Of a DNA stretch of 64,000 bases, positions 1-13,100 are shown piece after piece. A program made the translations under genes and the position numbers. The notes under the pieces are model-generated. The model saw nothing but the letters and a program-made list of their open reading frames with translations. It searched no databases and had not been told where the DNA came from. Source of the stretch: Nematostella vectensis (taxonomy: Eukaryota > Cnidaria > Anthozoa > Actiniaria > Edwardsiidae); assembly GCF_932526225.1 (NCBI RefSeq), contig NC_064039.1:3857001-3921000 (forward strand), given 5' to 3'. Within the stretch, counting starts at the first letter, position 1, and every line of letters begins with the position of its first letter.

Positions 1-1129
1 CCTTGTTTGTTGCAAAGCAAAGTAATTTGTCAATAAATGCGATTGATTGTACTAATATAAATTCCAAATTCAACAATTAACACCGGATCACCGTCGGATC
101 AACGCGCATATACGTTTTAGTTCTAACAACAAACCCTGCGGTCTGGAATGTGCCGTTAGTGTTTAATAATATTCGTAGCTAAATCGAAATCTACCTTATC
201 ACAGCCCAATTAAACAACAGACAGACATTTTTTTCGTGTTTATTGCACTCAACGGCATCAAATAGAATGAATATATTTTAGGCGCGTTTAAAGAAATAAA
301 ATAGATTTTTCGTTTTTTTATGTTTCCAAGGGCTTCAAGTTACTATGAAACTTTTCATTGCATTCACCATCACCATACAATTTATCTTATTATGCCATCC
401 GCACTGTATGCTTAATTGCTTTTTGCGTTGCTAGGCTACCGTAAAGATAGAAGCCTGCCTAAAGCCTCTAAAAGCTTTCATTTCTTCCTTTAAAATATTC
501 TAAAAAACTGATAAGCTTATCGAGATGTAAAAAAGGTAAAAAGCTTCCCCTAGAAATCCGCCAAGATTAACTCTGTGTTTCATTATGTTATTACGGCAGG
601 CCGTGTTTCAGTCACAGTTAACTGACCAAACAATATATCAATAGTATTACACTCTCTCAACACGGTTATGTCGCCTTTTTTTTTCAAATGCGTAATCTAT
701 GTAACCTTTTGGCTTGTTTTAACCAAATTATTCTAGCCTTTTCTCGTGCGGACTCTACGAAAATTCTCTTTCGTGTAGTATCGTGACAGCTCTAATTGGC
801 GAGCTGGGCTAAGTACCTGATGGCAGTCTTGGGCACTAGAGAGATCGCCCACTCCTAGTATTAACGAGTTTGTGCATGGGTAACTAGCTCTACGACAGCG
901 TCGTTGATCGGCACAACCCCAAAAGACTTGTTATTCGACAGGACTGAAATTCTTCTTAGCGTCGAAAGCATCTCGCAAATAGATATATATCCTTATAAAT
1001 AATTTCTGTTTTCATCCAAACAGTTGTAAATACATTTTTGCCATAACATTTCTAGGCCATTTTCCGTTTCTTTGTATGAAAGTCCATGCTCTTCTGCGTG
1101 TTTAACTTTCAATTCCTACGGGGTCCCAT
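1..1129. other. Non-coding stretch downstream of the Kv gene
   Basis: I see no supportable gene here. The sequence is AT-rich and directly follows the stop codon of the minus-strand K+ channel gene, so part of it is probably that gene's 3' UTR. Roughly positions 780-970 are less AT-biased than the surroundings, but I could not match them to any RNA family. Confidence 0.5.
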
Positions 1130-2590
1130 TTAAACTGGTGTTTCCACTTTAACCTCCTCGAGGCTGTACGAGTTGTGCGCGCTGGTAACGAGATGACCCG
1201 AGGGACTTGCTACAAACGGCCCATTCACGAGCTCATGTTCCCCATCTTTCTCATCTCGGTAGCTCCCATACGACGACTCGCCATTCTCCGCTGCTTCCAT
1301 TGAGCTCGATAACTGTTCCCGTTTGTAAAAGTAATTAAAATTTGAAACAATAACGGGAACCGGAAGTGCAATTGTAAGCACACCGGAAATGGCGCAGATC
1401 GATCCCACTAACTTGCCCCACGGAGTCACGGGATACATGTCCCCGTACCCAACGGTTGTCATAGTCACCACGGCCCACCAGAACGCGTCTGGAATGCTGC
1501 TGAATTTGGAAGCTGCTTCTTCCTCCTCAGCGTAGTACACTGCGCTTGAGAACAGGACAACGCTGATCAGTAGAAAGAAAATCAACATCGCTAACTCGCG
1601 CGAGCTCGCGCGTAGCGTGTGTCCGAGGACCTGTAGGCCGCGAGAGTGACGCGATAGCTTAAAGATACGGAACACGCGCACCAATCTTATGACTCGCAAA
1701 ACTGCGAGAGATGTGATGCGTAGGTCCTTCATTGGGAGGGTGATATAGTAGGGTAAGATCGCCATTAGGTCAATCACGTTTAGAAAAGAGCGCACAAATA
1801 AAAGTTTTTGTGGTGATGAAAGTAGTCTTACTACATACTCAAGCGTAAACCAGGCAATGCATAAAATTTCCAGTGCCAGCCACGCAGAGCTCTTTTCCAC
1901 CGGCTCAGGATGATCAGCTGTCGAATTAGTGCCGGGTAATAGCTTAGGGCAGCCATTCCCGTCAGGGCTGGTTTTACAGCGAAATGTGGGCAAAGTTTCG
2001 ATGCAGAAAACTACGATAGAAATAAGGATGACGGACACGGACCAGACCGCGAGGACGCGCGCGCCCATCGAGCTATCTGGATATTCAAAGAGTTCCCATA
2101 TTCGCCTCTGAAGATGATGACGCGGAAGAACACGCGTAGTTTCCTCGATATAACCTTCTTCTTCCTCCAAACGCTTTAAATTATCCTTACCCAACTTGAA
2201 AAATATCACTTCGTCTTTAAACAGTAGAAAGGGTACTCCACTAGGGCGAACCAGCTTGCCGTTGGATTGGTAGAAAAACAATATTGCCTCAAAAGTTGAT
2301 CTGTTTCGATCGAAAAAGTATTCGTCCGCGTCACTGTCGAAATATTCTTCGCGTTTCGACTCGGATCCGAGTAAGGTATTGGGAAATTGTGCTAAGGTTG
2401 CCTCGTAAGTCTCAAACCGAAGTCCACTCACGTTGATAATTATTCGTTTGCCTTTTTCCTTCTTTTTTTTATGGTGATTTTCCGTTTTCTGCATAAAAGG
2501 TGTTATTTCTCTTTCATCCTCTTCTTCCTCAAAAACGCCAGAGTTTCTCTCACAAACGTGATTATTTACTTCACAATTTTCCATCCTCAT
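1130..2590 (-). CDS. Shaker-type voltage-gated K+ channel (Kv1-like), intronless
   Basis: Pore-forming subunit of a tetrameric plasma-membrane K+ channel, 486 aa in one uninterrupted exon. A T1 tetramerisation domain lies at about residues 48-140 ([16 protein letters not shown]). S1 is at about 178-198, followed by an extracellular loop with a glycosylation sequon (NST at 222). S4 at about 298-318 has positive charges every third residue (R299, R302, R305, R308, K311, R314). The pore loop reads TMTTVGYGD, with the filter at 379-384, and S6 carries the PVP hinge at 410-412. The C-terminus ETPV fits a class I PDZ ligand, as in Kv1 channels. T1, S4, the filter and PVP together point to the Shaker subfamily rather than Kv2-4. 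The start could be Met1 or Met3; an acidic N-terminal tail precedes T1. Lack of introns is notable beside the intron-rich neighbours. Which Kv1 paralogue this is cannot be decided here. Confidence 0.97.
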   Translation of the reverse strand: MRMENCEVNNHVCERNSGVFEEEEDEREITPFMQKTENHHKKKKEKGKRIIINVSGLRFETYEATLAQFPNTLLGSESKREEYFDSDADEYFFDRNRSTFEAILFFYQSNGKLVRPSGVPFLLFKDEVIFFKLGKDNLKRLEEEEGYIEETTRVLPRHHLQRRIWELFEYPDSSMGARVLAVWSVSVILISIVVFCIETLPTFRCKTSPDGNGCPKLLPGTNSTADHPEPVEKSSAWLALEILCIAWFTLEYVVRLLSSPQKLLFVRSFLNVIDLMAILPYYITLPMKDLRITSLAVLRVIRLVRVFRIFKLSRHSRGLQVLGHTLRASSRELAMLIFFLLISVVLFSSAVYYAEEEEAASKFSSIPDAFWWAVVTMTTVGYGDMYPVTPWGKLVGSICAISGVLTIALPVPVIVSNFNYFYKREQLSSSMEAAENGESSYGSYRDEKDGEHELVNGPFVASPSGHLVTSAHNSYSLEEVKVETPV

Positions 2591-5500
2591 TTCTGGAAGA
2601 GTTTTAGGACTTTTCCTTCTAGCGATTGTTTCTTGCTAAACGTGAACAAGCGACCGAGATGAATCCACTATTCATCCATGCATCTTTCCGTGAATAAACA
2701 CTCTCACTCCAAATGATGGCCATTCAGCAAACGGGAAAGTAACAGTCCGTTTCTTATTTAGAGTCCGAGGCTAAAATTATACTTCGTATTTCAGGAGTAG
2801 TACTCGTTTTGCCCAAAGACAACATAAGCTTTGCCTGACAGGTGGTACCAAAAGCTTCTATTTTTATTGTTTTTCCCCTCGATGTCATTTTAGAATCTAC
2901 ATTTGGGGATGTGCCTAGATTGCGAACCGAGAAATTCATAGGCTGGCGAACAAAGGAACATACGGGCCTCTAAGGACACGTGTCGTCTTGAATACATTAA
3001 AAACAGTGCAGGCTGATCATTTGGCCCTAAAACATGAATTCATGGCTTGAATAATGTATAACAGCTTACTCTTCTAGCTCAGTTGATTAACAGTTCGGCT
3101 AAATTATTAAGGAGGTTAAGACGAGCAGAGTATGCTTAAGTTTGAGGTTGCAAAACTAGAGCTTTGCGATTGGCGCGAGAGCAGTTTTGAAGGATTTTGC
3201 ATAATAAAAGAAATCGAATCAACAAAACACTGACGGGATGTGACAGAATAATTTACCTTCTTTGCGATGCCATATGTTTTTAAGGATAAACAGAAGGCTT
3301 AGCCGAATTTTTTAAGCGACCTGCTTGTCGCTTAGTGTGGTCAAAAGTTGGTGAACCATGTTTACAGAGGGTGCCTCAAATGGCATTTCTTTACAATAAT
3401 CTGTGGGGAAGAGTTAAGAATAAATTCATGTCGGTTGCGGCTTTTTGTTGAGACTCATTAGTTTGGTCATTTAGTTCTCAGCCGAAAAGCGAGATGGCTT
3501 TTTTCGATTTCTTTGTATTAAGGTTCAGGAAATAGTAAGGATGATTTTTTTCTAGCGCATTCCCCGCAAATCCCCCAAGTAACGTTCATTCATGGGCTAA
3601 CAATGAAGGGGAATACGCTTCTTTGACTGATTTGATGTTTAAATTGGATAAATCATATCGAAGAAATAACCCGACAATAACAGGAGTTATTAGATATTCA
3701 GACTCGCTTTATTATGTAGTCATCATTAAGGAGTTTAAATTGTGCATCTGTCCTCTCGTGTTATTATTTCATTTATTGATAAGAAATGGGAAAGGTTTTT
3801 CTGAATACTAGATTCTCAAACAAAATCATAAAGAATGTTTGCTTCAGAGTTTTTACTTTTATATTGATGTTTTATTTTTTGTCAGAACTTCTCTGTGGTA
3901 AGGCGTCTTTTGGCGGCTTGTTATTTCGACTGTAAGACATTTATCGGATTGTGAGTAAATTGAGGCATTCATTTAGGAGATTTCAAAAATTGTGAATTTT
4001 AGCCGCCTACATAGAATCTAATAGGATTAATAATCTTCATAAGGTTCACCAAATGCAGCAACTTTAGCGAAATGGAATATTCAAAATCATAAGAAAATGT
4101 ATGAAAATGACTTTTTGACTAAACATTCTACGACACGTTCAATGCATTTTTTCACTCTATCCATACCTCACGTTGAATATAATTTCTCGCTTATATCAAA
4201 GTAGTCACAATTTTAAGTCACGTTTTAACTTTTTGTTGCACCAATTAAAAAAACATTAGCTGACCAATGTAATCTTTTTATCATTCTGCATAGCAATAAT
4301 AAAAACAAGAAATAGCAAGAATCCATATATATTCAACCACAAATCTTTTTTTTTTTCATTATTGAAAATTTCAAGTTTCACTGTCTCGAGATAAAAACGT
4401 AATTCTTACTGGTCACCAGAAAGCTTTTCTTTCCTTCATATTTTGGAATTTTCCAAACCATTTGTATTGATTTCACTGTAAAAACTGCCATAATGGTATA
4501 AAGTCAATCTCTGGTGGTTTATTATAGGGTGTTCTATTCTATAATAGGGTGAACTTGGTAAATCTTGTGGTATGCCACATTGTAGCACTGTGGCGAGAAA
4601 AAGATCCCATTCAAACAAAATACCCAACAAGAAGTATTACTTTGATAAAACAGACAACGACCAGTCTCCAGGGCTGTTGCCTTATAGGATTTATGAGATA
4701 TAAATATTCAAATTCCATAGATGCATGTCATCATTTTTTAAATCGACAAGACTATGTTTTTTAATGAAAAAATAGATTCAAACATTTCTTGTTCCACCGG
4801 CACTCCCCCTTCATTTCAATGTGTTTGATTGTTATTAGAACTATCAAGTAGATTTTTGTGGATTAATCGAACGATTTTGTTTATTTTCGATGAATATAAT
4901 CGATAATTTAAAGCTTAATAAAGTTTGTATACTATTCTTTATGACGAACATGAAAATCTCGACAATTTTCTTTCTTTTAAGATTTGGGGACTCATAGCGT
5001 AGCGTAGACAACTGGAAAGGGCGCTAAAAATTGACTCGTGTTTATATTTCCATCCGAATTTTGAATGACTAAATAGGTTTGATTGACACGAAAATGGTAT
5101 GCAGCCCCACCTTTTATGCTATTTGCCAAAATCACACAAAAACATATTTAATTGCAAACCAAACCAAAAAGGTTTCTAAATTCTATATAAATCATTGCTT
5201 CTGTAATCTATAACAATTCTTCTAACTTCGACATTTACATAAATATTTTATTTTCTCTTGAAAAAAAATTCTTACATAGCCATTATATGTTGGATAAGAT
5301 AATAAAATCTCTTGTGTTATCAGTCACCTCCTTATATAACCCAAAATGCTAGCTAAATAACATAAAAACAGTTATTATAAAATAGTAAAGATACTAGTTC
5401 CGTCAACGTATATTCTGCTTTACAATCAATGGGTAAGAAAATTTTTTCTCGGTGAAATCTGTAAAAATGGTGAAATCGAGCTCCTAGAAGCTTCATTCCT

Positions 5501-5652
5501 TTCAAGTTCCATCCATCGAACGCAGAAAGTCTAGCACGCGAGAACCCGATAACACGCGCGAGTATCCGGTTACACTTGCGCGTGCCGTTGTTATCATTAT
5601 GACGACATATATTCGTGTGATGATGCTAAGTACAGAACTTCGGAATAATAAG
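2591..5652. other. Intergenic region between divergent Kv and myosin light chain genes
   Basis: About 3 kb with only short, unsupported reading frames. It holds the upstream regions of the minus-strand Kv gene and the plus-strand myosin light chain gene. The last 150 bases, just before the light chain start, are richer in CpG (several cgcg tracts around 5520-5585), which fits a promoter. I see no other structured feature. Confidence 0.5.
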
Positions 5653-8062
5653 ATGTCTTCGCGAAAACGAATAGAAAGAAAACAATTAGCATCACAAGCA
5701 TCGAGGGTCAACCGCGTGCCTTCAAATTTCTTCACAGCTCTAGATCAATCGCAGATAAGGCTGTTCAAAGAAGCATTTAATATCATAGACCAGGACAGAA
5801 ATGGCATCATCACTAGGGGTAAATATTAACTCGCTTGAGGCGAACTCTTTACACTAAGAGCCCGAAGGAACTAGAAGAATGTCGTGTCACAAAAAGATCC
5901 AATTTCAATCGGCTAATGGAAGCGGGTAACTGAGATACTTTCTATGAAATACTGTTTAAATGGGCGAAGCCAGAGAACAGAATTTGTCTGGTTGTTGAAA
6001 TAGAAGAATGTTTTAACAGCGATGTTTTATAAAACCCACCCCCTTCAATTGTCCCTGGACACGCCTCTGGTTGCAAATCATTAAAGTTTCTTTCAATTAA
6101 AACTTTTAATTGCAACTGTGGGCGGACGCATTTGATATTTTGTGTGCTGTCACTCGCTAGAAGTTCTCAAAAGAACTATGTGTCTTATTTGATACGTTTT
6201 TCCGTCATGTTCGAACGAGCACATTTAATGATTCTATATTACCCGTGGTGCAACCTTCAATGACATACGGTAAACTGCATGGAGTACTCAGTCTCCATAC
6301 TGACAAATAAAGTCAGTAACATTAAGAAAAATCTTCCATAAGATGGGTCATCTTCACATGTCATGGCCACAAGGGTAATCTTCACATGTCATGGCCACAA
6401 GGGTCATCTTCACATGTCACGGCCACAAGGGTCATCTTCACATGTCAAGGTCAAAAGGGTCATCTTCACATCTCATGGCCACAAGGACCATCTTCACATG
6501 TCATGGCCACAAGGGTCATCTTCACATGTCATGGCCACAAGGGTCATCTTCACATGTCATGGCCACAAGGGTCATCTTCACATGTCATGGCCACAAGGGT
6601 CATCTTCACATGTCATGGCCACAAGGGTCATCTTCACATGTCATGGCCACAAGGGTCATCTTCACATGTCAAGGTCAAAAGGGTCATCTTCACATGTCAT
6701 GGCCACAAGGGTCATCTTCACATGTCATGGCCACAAGGGTCATCTTCACATGTCATGGCCACAAGGGTCATCTTCACATGTCATGGCCACAAGGGTCATC
6801 TTCACATGTCATGGCCACAAGGGTCATCTTCACATGTCATGGCCACAATGGTCATCTTTACATGTCACGGCCACAAGGGTCATCTTCACATGTCATGGCC
6901 ACAAGGGTCATCTTCACATGTCATGGCCACAATGGTCATCTTCACATGTCATGGCAAAAAGGGTCATCTTCTCCCTATATGATCTTACCAAGTTTAGTTT
7001 AGTTTTTTGGCATGTAAAATTACACATACCATTTTTTATTGTCTTACGATATGTCTTTGATAAAATATTAATATTATTATTTACTTGACGTCATCAAAGT
7101 TTGGCTTGTAGTGACGTCATCGATGACGTCACATGTCACGAGACCATCTCGTTGCACTCCCTTGACGACACCTACCAATTTTGTTGTTAAACAAAATTTC
7201 TTTCATGATATTAATATTTTTGGCTTAGTGGCTCCGCTCACGTAGCGCTGCGTACCAAGCTCGCATTTTTTCCTGACTAGATTTATGAAATTTTAGATGA
7301 TCTTCGAGGCACTCTGAGTTCTCTTGGACAGAAGCCAACATTCGAGGAAATTGATGACATGATGGAGGGCAAACCATCCTTCAACTTCACCTCTTTTCTT
7401 TCCATGTTTGGTCTGCGCATGGCAAATACCGACCCTGAAGATATCATTCTTAGAGCGTTTAGTTGCCTAGACGACGGTGGAGATGGGAAGCTGAGTGCAA
7501 AGATGTTGAGAGAACTCCTCACAACCATGGGGCAAAGGTGACCAAAGTGGAGATTTTTACATGTCTTTCTGACATTATCAAATGCAAAAGTAACATAACT
7601 TCTTTACTGATAATGGAATTTTTTTTATTAATTGCAAAAACAGTGTTTATAACAATAACATCAATTTTACATTAACATATGTTTTAAAGTTACATAACAA
7701 CATTTTTACTGATAATGGAATTTTCTCATTGCAAAAAGTGTTTATAACAATAACATCGATTTTACATTTACATATGTTTTAAGATCGCTATTTCAGGCAT
7801 TAAAATCTATTTATACTTTGAATTAATATACACTAGGAATGCTTCTAATACTCCAGTTTGTTTCAGAATGAAATACTCTGATGTGACCCAGCTTTTTGAT
7901 GACGTAGGAGCTGATCAAGATGGAAACTTGGATTACGTCAAGCTAGTGCGCCTGCTCAAAAATGGCGCCAACGACCAGTCCGCCAGTCATATTGCAGGAA
8001 GCATTTTGGCTCTGAGTGACACAGGCTCTGCCTCTATTGTTATTTCTCGGGATTTAGATTAG
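5653..8062 (+). CDS. Myosin II regulatory light chain, three exons
   Basis: EF-hand light chain that binds the neck of myosin II heavy chain and controls contractility. Exons: 5653-5818, 7297-7537 and 7867-8062. Joining them in phase (1, then 2) gives 200 aa. The start at 5653 (MSSRK) matches the usual basic N-terminus of the family; in-frame upstream ATGs at 5599 and 5623 are possible but less likely. The first EF loop reads DQDRNGIITRDD, completed across intron 1 and with Asp at position 12, as expected for a regulatory light chain. The family signatures FTSFLSMFG, TDPEDII and LRELLTTMGQR follow. The phosphorylation region reads RVPSN: Ser19 of vertebrate light chains is kept but Thr18 is Pro. 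The C-terminus runs about 20 aa beyond the usual end (about 170 aa family length). Intron 1 holds a 28-bp minisatellite. Confidence 0.93.
6343..6975. repeat. 28-bp minisatellite, about 22 units, in light chain intron 1
   Basis: The unit reads approximately ATGGCCACAAGGGTCATCTTCACATGTC and repeats head to tail with few changes. Some units carry a shared variant (aaggtcaaaa) at 6445-6462 and 6667-6684, which suggests blocks of several units were duplicated together. The array lies wholly inside the first intron of the myosin light chain gene. Because 28 is not divisible by 3 and the unit lacks stops in any plus frame, all three forward frames stay open and encode the same peptide in rotation. 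These frames are repeat artefacts, not genes. Confidence 0.97.
7112..7131. promoter_or_regulatory. Perfect 20-bp palindrome with two CRE motifs
   Basis: The sequence TGACGTCATCGATGACGTCA is its own reverse complement and consists of two full CREB/ATF sites (TGACGTCA) around TCGA. Another TGACGTCA lies at about 7085-7092. They sit in intron 1 of the myosin light chain gene, about 165 bp before exon 2. The palindrome is seen directly; regulatory use is inference. Confidence 0.45.
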
Positions 8063-10185
8063 GAAATTGTGCATTGCTATGCTACTGGCGAAAGAACTTA
8101 ATGAATTTTTGTATTAAATTTACAAAAATTGGTATAAAACATTTGGCCGTGGTATATGTTAAATAGAACCCTTTTTGTATTTTTTTTTTTACCTTGCTGG
8201 TTTGTAGGTAATCGTGCCTTATATATTTGGCAGATTTTATAGCAAGAGGCTTGATCCAGTGGTCGCCTTGTTGGGTTTGAGGCTACACTCACTCGTACTG
8301 CTGTCCTGGGGGGGAGGGACCCCATAAAAGTAAATGAGGCTGATTGTCCTATCTTTTAGGGTATAAAAATCTACCAATTGCTATCCCTTTGGGGGTGTTC
8401 AAAGTTTCTTTCGATTCTTCTAACCCTTAGTGGGTCATGTGCAAATGCTGGTCCAAATTGCCTGAAACATTTTACAGTGGACCACTAGTCAAGTGAGCCC
8501 TTAATACTTCTACCTTTATTTTCAGTAACTGATGGTAGTGCTCTCTTTTAGGGTAAAAATTGCTTCAAACATGCCTTATAGGGGTAAGAAATGCTGTTTA
8601 CTATACCTAAATTACTATCCTTTATAAACTGGTTTTATCGACTTAATCACTCATATCCATTTGTATGGGAGTCGGCCTCTGGGCATACCTCTTTACGTAA
8701 CAGCTAAGGGAAGGGTCATGGTTTGGGGTGATGGTTGCGATATTTTAAGCGTCCATTTGGTGGAAGGCCTCAAATTATAATACAAGGTTTAGGGCAGAGG
8801 ATTTATTTTTTGAAGCCTCCTAAAAGTCTGGAATTTCAAATTTCAACCCCAGACCCCCAACAAAATAGATAAATGGATGGGCCTCCTGCTTGCACTTGCA
8901 TGATTTTGTTTGCTGGCGTTGAAAATTATTATCCCCTAAAGTGTGGCCTCTACTATTTTTATATTTTGCAGTTTTGGTTTCATTACCTAACTTCCATCAC
9001 TAAATCTACAAATTTCGATTCATGTCAAAGTCCCCCCCTACTAACTTTTCAGGTTGGTGGTATGAAAAGATTTAAGCTTTCAGTTGGGAAGGAGCTGATA
9101 ATGCTGTTTTATATTTAGGTTTAAACAATAATATATTTGAAAATTGCAAAATGTCCAAGGTGAAGCATGCCCCCAGACCCCCCCTATACATATTTACACC
9201 CCTGAAAAATGGGCTCGAAATATACTTTTCTCCGTGCTTGGTGGTGTTTAAGGCCAACTCCACCACCCCTTTGTGGGTATGTCGTCTAAGTCAGTGCCCC
9301 CCCTCCCCCACACACACACTCATCTATTTTAGCTCTTTTTGTTTTTGGGGAGGGGCAGCATTTTTGTGCTTTAGATTAGGGTGGGGTCGAAATTTTTGAA
9401 CCAGAAAAAAAAATCAACTTAGCAGCCCTCCCCCCTCCCCCCCGATAAGTAATGACCTTTTCCTAACAAAGCATATGTATATCAGCTCAACCTTCTTTTC
9501 TCAATTCAAAGTATGCAAGTGCTTTGAATTGAATCTTTTCTTCTTTTCACATTTGCCATGCAAACATCATCAGTGGTGTACATACAATATCCTTTTGGTC
9601 TGGGGCTCCATTTAGTAAATCCCACGTCCAAATCTCACAAGAAAACTAACGATGAAAATTTGAATGATAATGAGGAGCTCAGACATGAGCCATGAAATCA
9701 ACTTTCGTCAGCCCAAGACCTTGAGACAAGAAAATGACGGGTGTCAGCCAATGTGATAGCCTGTATACATACCTCCGTAATTCCTTTCTTACACGTGTAC
9801 CAATGTGAGAATGTGCGCGAGGACCCGCCTACTTCCCTAAAACATCTCTCCGATTATACATCATATTTTGTTTAGAACAGTCAGAAACAGTGGGAGAAGC
9901 TACTGATGTGGAGCTTTCCTGTATTTACCTTGGTTTCTTAAATCGACGACCATAGTTTTTACGAGTATTTTGTCTCTTGGAAGCCGGGGTTTTTCCGCCA
10001 CTTTTTAAACTTTTGAAAAGAACACCGCTTTCATGCCGCAGGCCCACACCACAGGCAACCCATGAACCCATGTAGACATATTGATCCGCTGACCCCTAAT
10101 ACCTCGGGTTCTTCTTGTATGGTCGAATGATTGTTTTTACTTTCGGTGGAAAAAATGTCAGTGTCTTAGGGGCATCAGTTAGAAT
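8063..10185. other. Intergenic region between light chain and SorCS
   Basis: No gene supported. It contains several C-rich tracts (for example around 9295-9315 and 9425-9445) and many TA-rich stretches; the reading frames across it are short and match nothing I recognise. The 3' UTR of the light chain gene and the 5' flank of the SorCS gene must both lie here. Confidence 0.45.
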
Positions 10186-13100
10186 ATGGCTTTTTTTGAA
10201 GCTACTATGATCCAGCTAGCATTGACTGTAGTCCTAGCGATAACATTTTGCTTTGCAATGCAAGATTTGGACTATATTGATGGCATGAAGATTGTTCGTT
10301 TTGGGTCAGAAGTGAAACGGGAAGAGAGAACTCATCTCTTTCGTTCAGCGATTCATGACTTGTTGTCTTCGCCACGTGCTAGGGAAAGACGGGACGCGCC
10401 TACACTTGGTTACCCCGATGCGAAAGACAGCGGAAAATTAGCTCATGAGTTTGTGCTTCATGGAGACAACCATAGCGTTGCATTTCTTCACTGGTCAGGC
10501 GCTAGAAGTGAGGTGAGAAATTCAGCCTTCTAACTGAATCCATAATGTCTACTTAGTGAACTTTGCAACTTACAACTTGCCTTCTATTATTATAATACGA
10601 ATCCCTAAATACTTTGTATTTATTAACACCTTCATTTATTCGTTATCTTGACTAGTCAAGAATAACAATGCTTATGATAAGCCTATATTTCTAGCAGTAT
10701 CGTTGATAGCGCCATAGTCATTAATATTTCTTACGTAAAAAAGAACGAAGCATTAATTGCTGTTAACAATACTTATTAAGGTACCTATGCCAGATGGTTA
10801 CGCTTTTGTTACATGGGCTTTCCACAATGTGCAGGGGGGCATGACCTAAGAACTGTAATCTGAAACTAAACATTTTTTTTCTTTTTTAATGTGTGTTTCG
10901 TGATTTTTAATCATTTTCTAAACACTCTTGAGGTCATTCAACCGTACATTTCCGTTCAGACTCTCAAAACATTGATTTTCTGAATCTCATTACTATTCAA
11001 GTCCATCAGCCTCCACTTGGTGGCATCCAATAATCTATAAGTCAACTATCCTCTCGCTGAAGCGATCTTACACAAGCAAATGTGTTGGTTACCAAATAAA
11101 GAATTGATAGTAACTATTAAGCTGTCAAATCCGTTTTCCATTTATCTTTGTTTCAGCTCGTGGAAATTATTTACAGTGCTGATTAATGTACCATTCAACA
11201 TCAAAACATTCTAAAAGAAAAACTTCATCAAAAACTAGGAAATTTTATAGAATTCCTAGTTATATTCCTTTTTTTTGTGTATCACCTTATTCTTTTATAA
11301 TTTTTGTCTGCCTAACAAAAGAAATAACTGTTAAAATAATATCAAAAAGAGTTTTTAATCAGCCAATCATGTTTCAACAACAAAGGGATGAAACTTGCCA
11401 ACTGCGTTTTTTTCAGAAATTTGTCTTATCAGAAGATTTGCGTATCAGCAGATTTGCTGACAGCAAATATCTTATGTATTTTATATATTAGTACAATATG
11501 TATGATATTTATCTTTTGTATTGATTTTATTTTAGGTTATTTTTATCTTTACTGCTGACTACAGGGAAATAAACAGAACAAATGTTGGAAGTATTTATGC
11601 TAAATCTGCTTACATATGGAGGTTGGTGTACTCTTTGATTAGATTGTTATTATTTTCTCTCTACATTTGTCTTTACCTGTTAGTCTGATGTGTCTGTGCC
11701 TGTGTTATCTGCTTTTCCATGTTGTCCATCATTCCCTGAATTAGAATGAACCTACACTGTATGAATTCATTGAGCTCTTTCACCACAGGTCAACAAACTA
11801 TGGTGAATCATTTGATCGTGATGATGTTACAAAATTTCCTAAGGGGAGCTCTATCAGTGGTATTAGATTCTGCAAAGGGAACAATAAAAAGGTTAGAAAA
11901 AAATAAATGGATAAAGAATAAATTATGATTTTGCAGTCTGTACTGTACATCTATAATATGAGCTAAAATGCTCATAAAAAAATATTACTCAGGCTGACTA
12001 AAAAGCTGTTGCTTGGAAACTCACATCAAATACTGCACATGTGTCTCAGCTGTCATGTCTACTTTACAGGTTCTGGTGTTTGACAAAGCTGCCAGGCAGT
12101 TGTATGTCTCAACAAATGTTGCTTGGAAACTCACATCAAATACTATACATGTGTCTCAGCTGTCATGTCTACTTTACAGGTTCTGGTGTTTGACAAAGCT
12201 GCCAGGCAGTTGTATGTCTCAACAAATGTTGCTTGGAAACTCACATCAAATACTATACATGTGTCTCAGCTGTCATGTCTACTTTACAGGTTCTGGTGTT
12301 TGACAAAGCTGCCAGGCAGTTGTATGTCTCAATAAATGTTGCTTGGAAACTCACATCAAATACTATACATGTGTCTCAGCTGTCATGTCTACTTTACAGG
12401 TTCTGGTGTTTGACAAAGCTGCCAGGCAGTTGTATGTCTCAACAAATGAAGGCAGCAGCTACGAATCTGTAAAGCTACTCTTCAGACCAGCTGACATCCG
12501 GTGTCACAGCATCTATGACGACATGTTGCTAGGTTACGATGACACAACAGAAAAGGTATACTTGCTAAAAACAATGTATTCAACTAATTATAAGATAATA
12601 AAAAAGATAGTCGCCCCATTCTAGCCAAACCTTGAAAAGAATAGGTCACCTGGTAGCTTATTGAGTTTAGTATTTAGATGTAAATACCTCACCTTAAAGG
12701 TTTTGTTTAACAAATTCTTGGTATGACATTGCTTTATTGTTATTTCAGTTGTATTACTCAAAAGACAGTGGTACACATTGGACGTTGCTCAGTGCATTTG
12801 TTGCCAAATACTATTGGTACGTTTTTATACCTCCCCCATCCATGTAGCACTTGCCTTGTACAGTAACAGCAACTCTGCAAGAATTACTGAAATTTGGCAT
12901 TGTCTCTCCCTTGAAGTAGGCACATGCCAAAACACCAGTCACACTGTTCCTTTCGTTTCCAGAGGTTTGGATCTTTATTGTCTCCTAGCTGACATTGTTT
13001 ATTTAGTTTTTCTTGTCAGCATGTTCAAATTTCAAATCTTAGTTGTCAACACAGAGTCATTACAAACAAATCATTTACTATGTGAGCTTTTACTACTGTG

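Noticed and set aside
6363-7088. Long open frames (about 200-240 codons) of a repeated peptide
   Set aside because: They are translations of the 28-bp intronic minisatellite in three frames and have no non-repeat coding signal.
12013-12303. Frames through the 110-bp array suggesting a separate small protein
   Set aside because: They are concatenated copies of half of SorCS exon 4 read out of frame.
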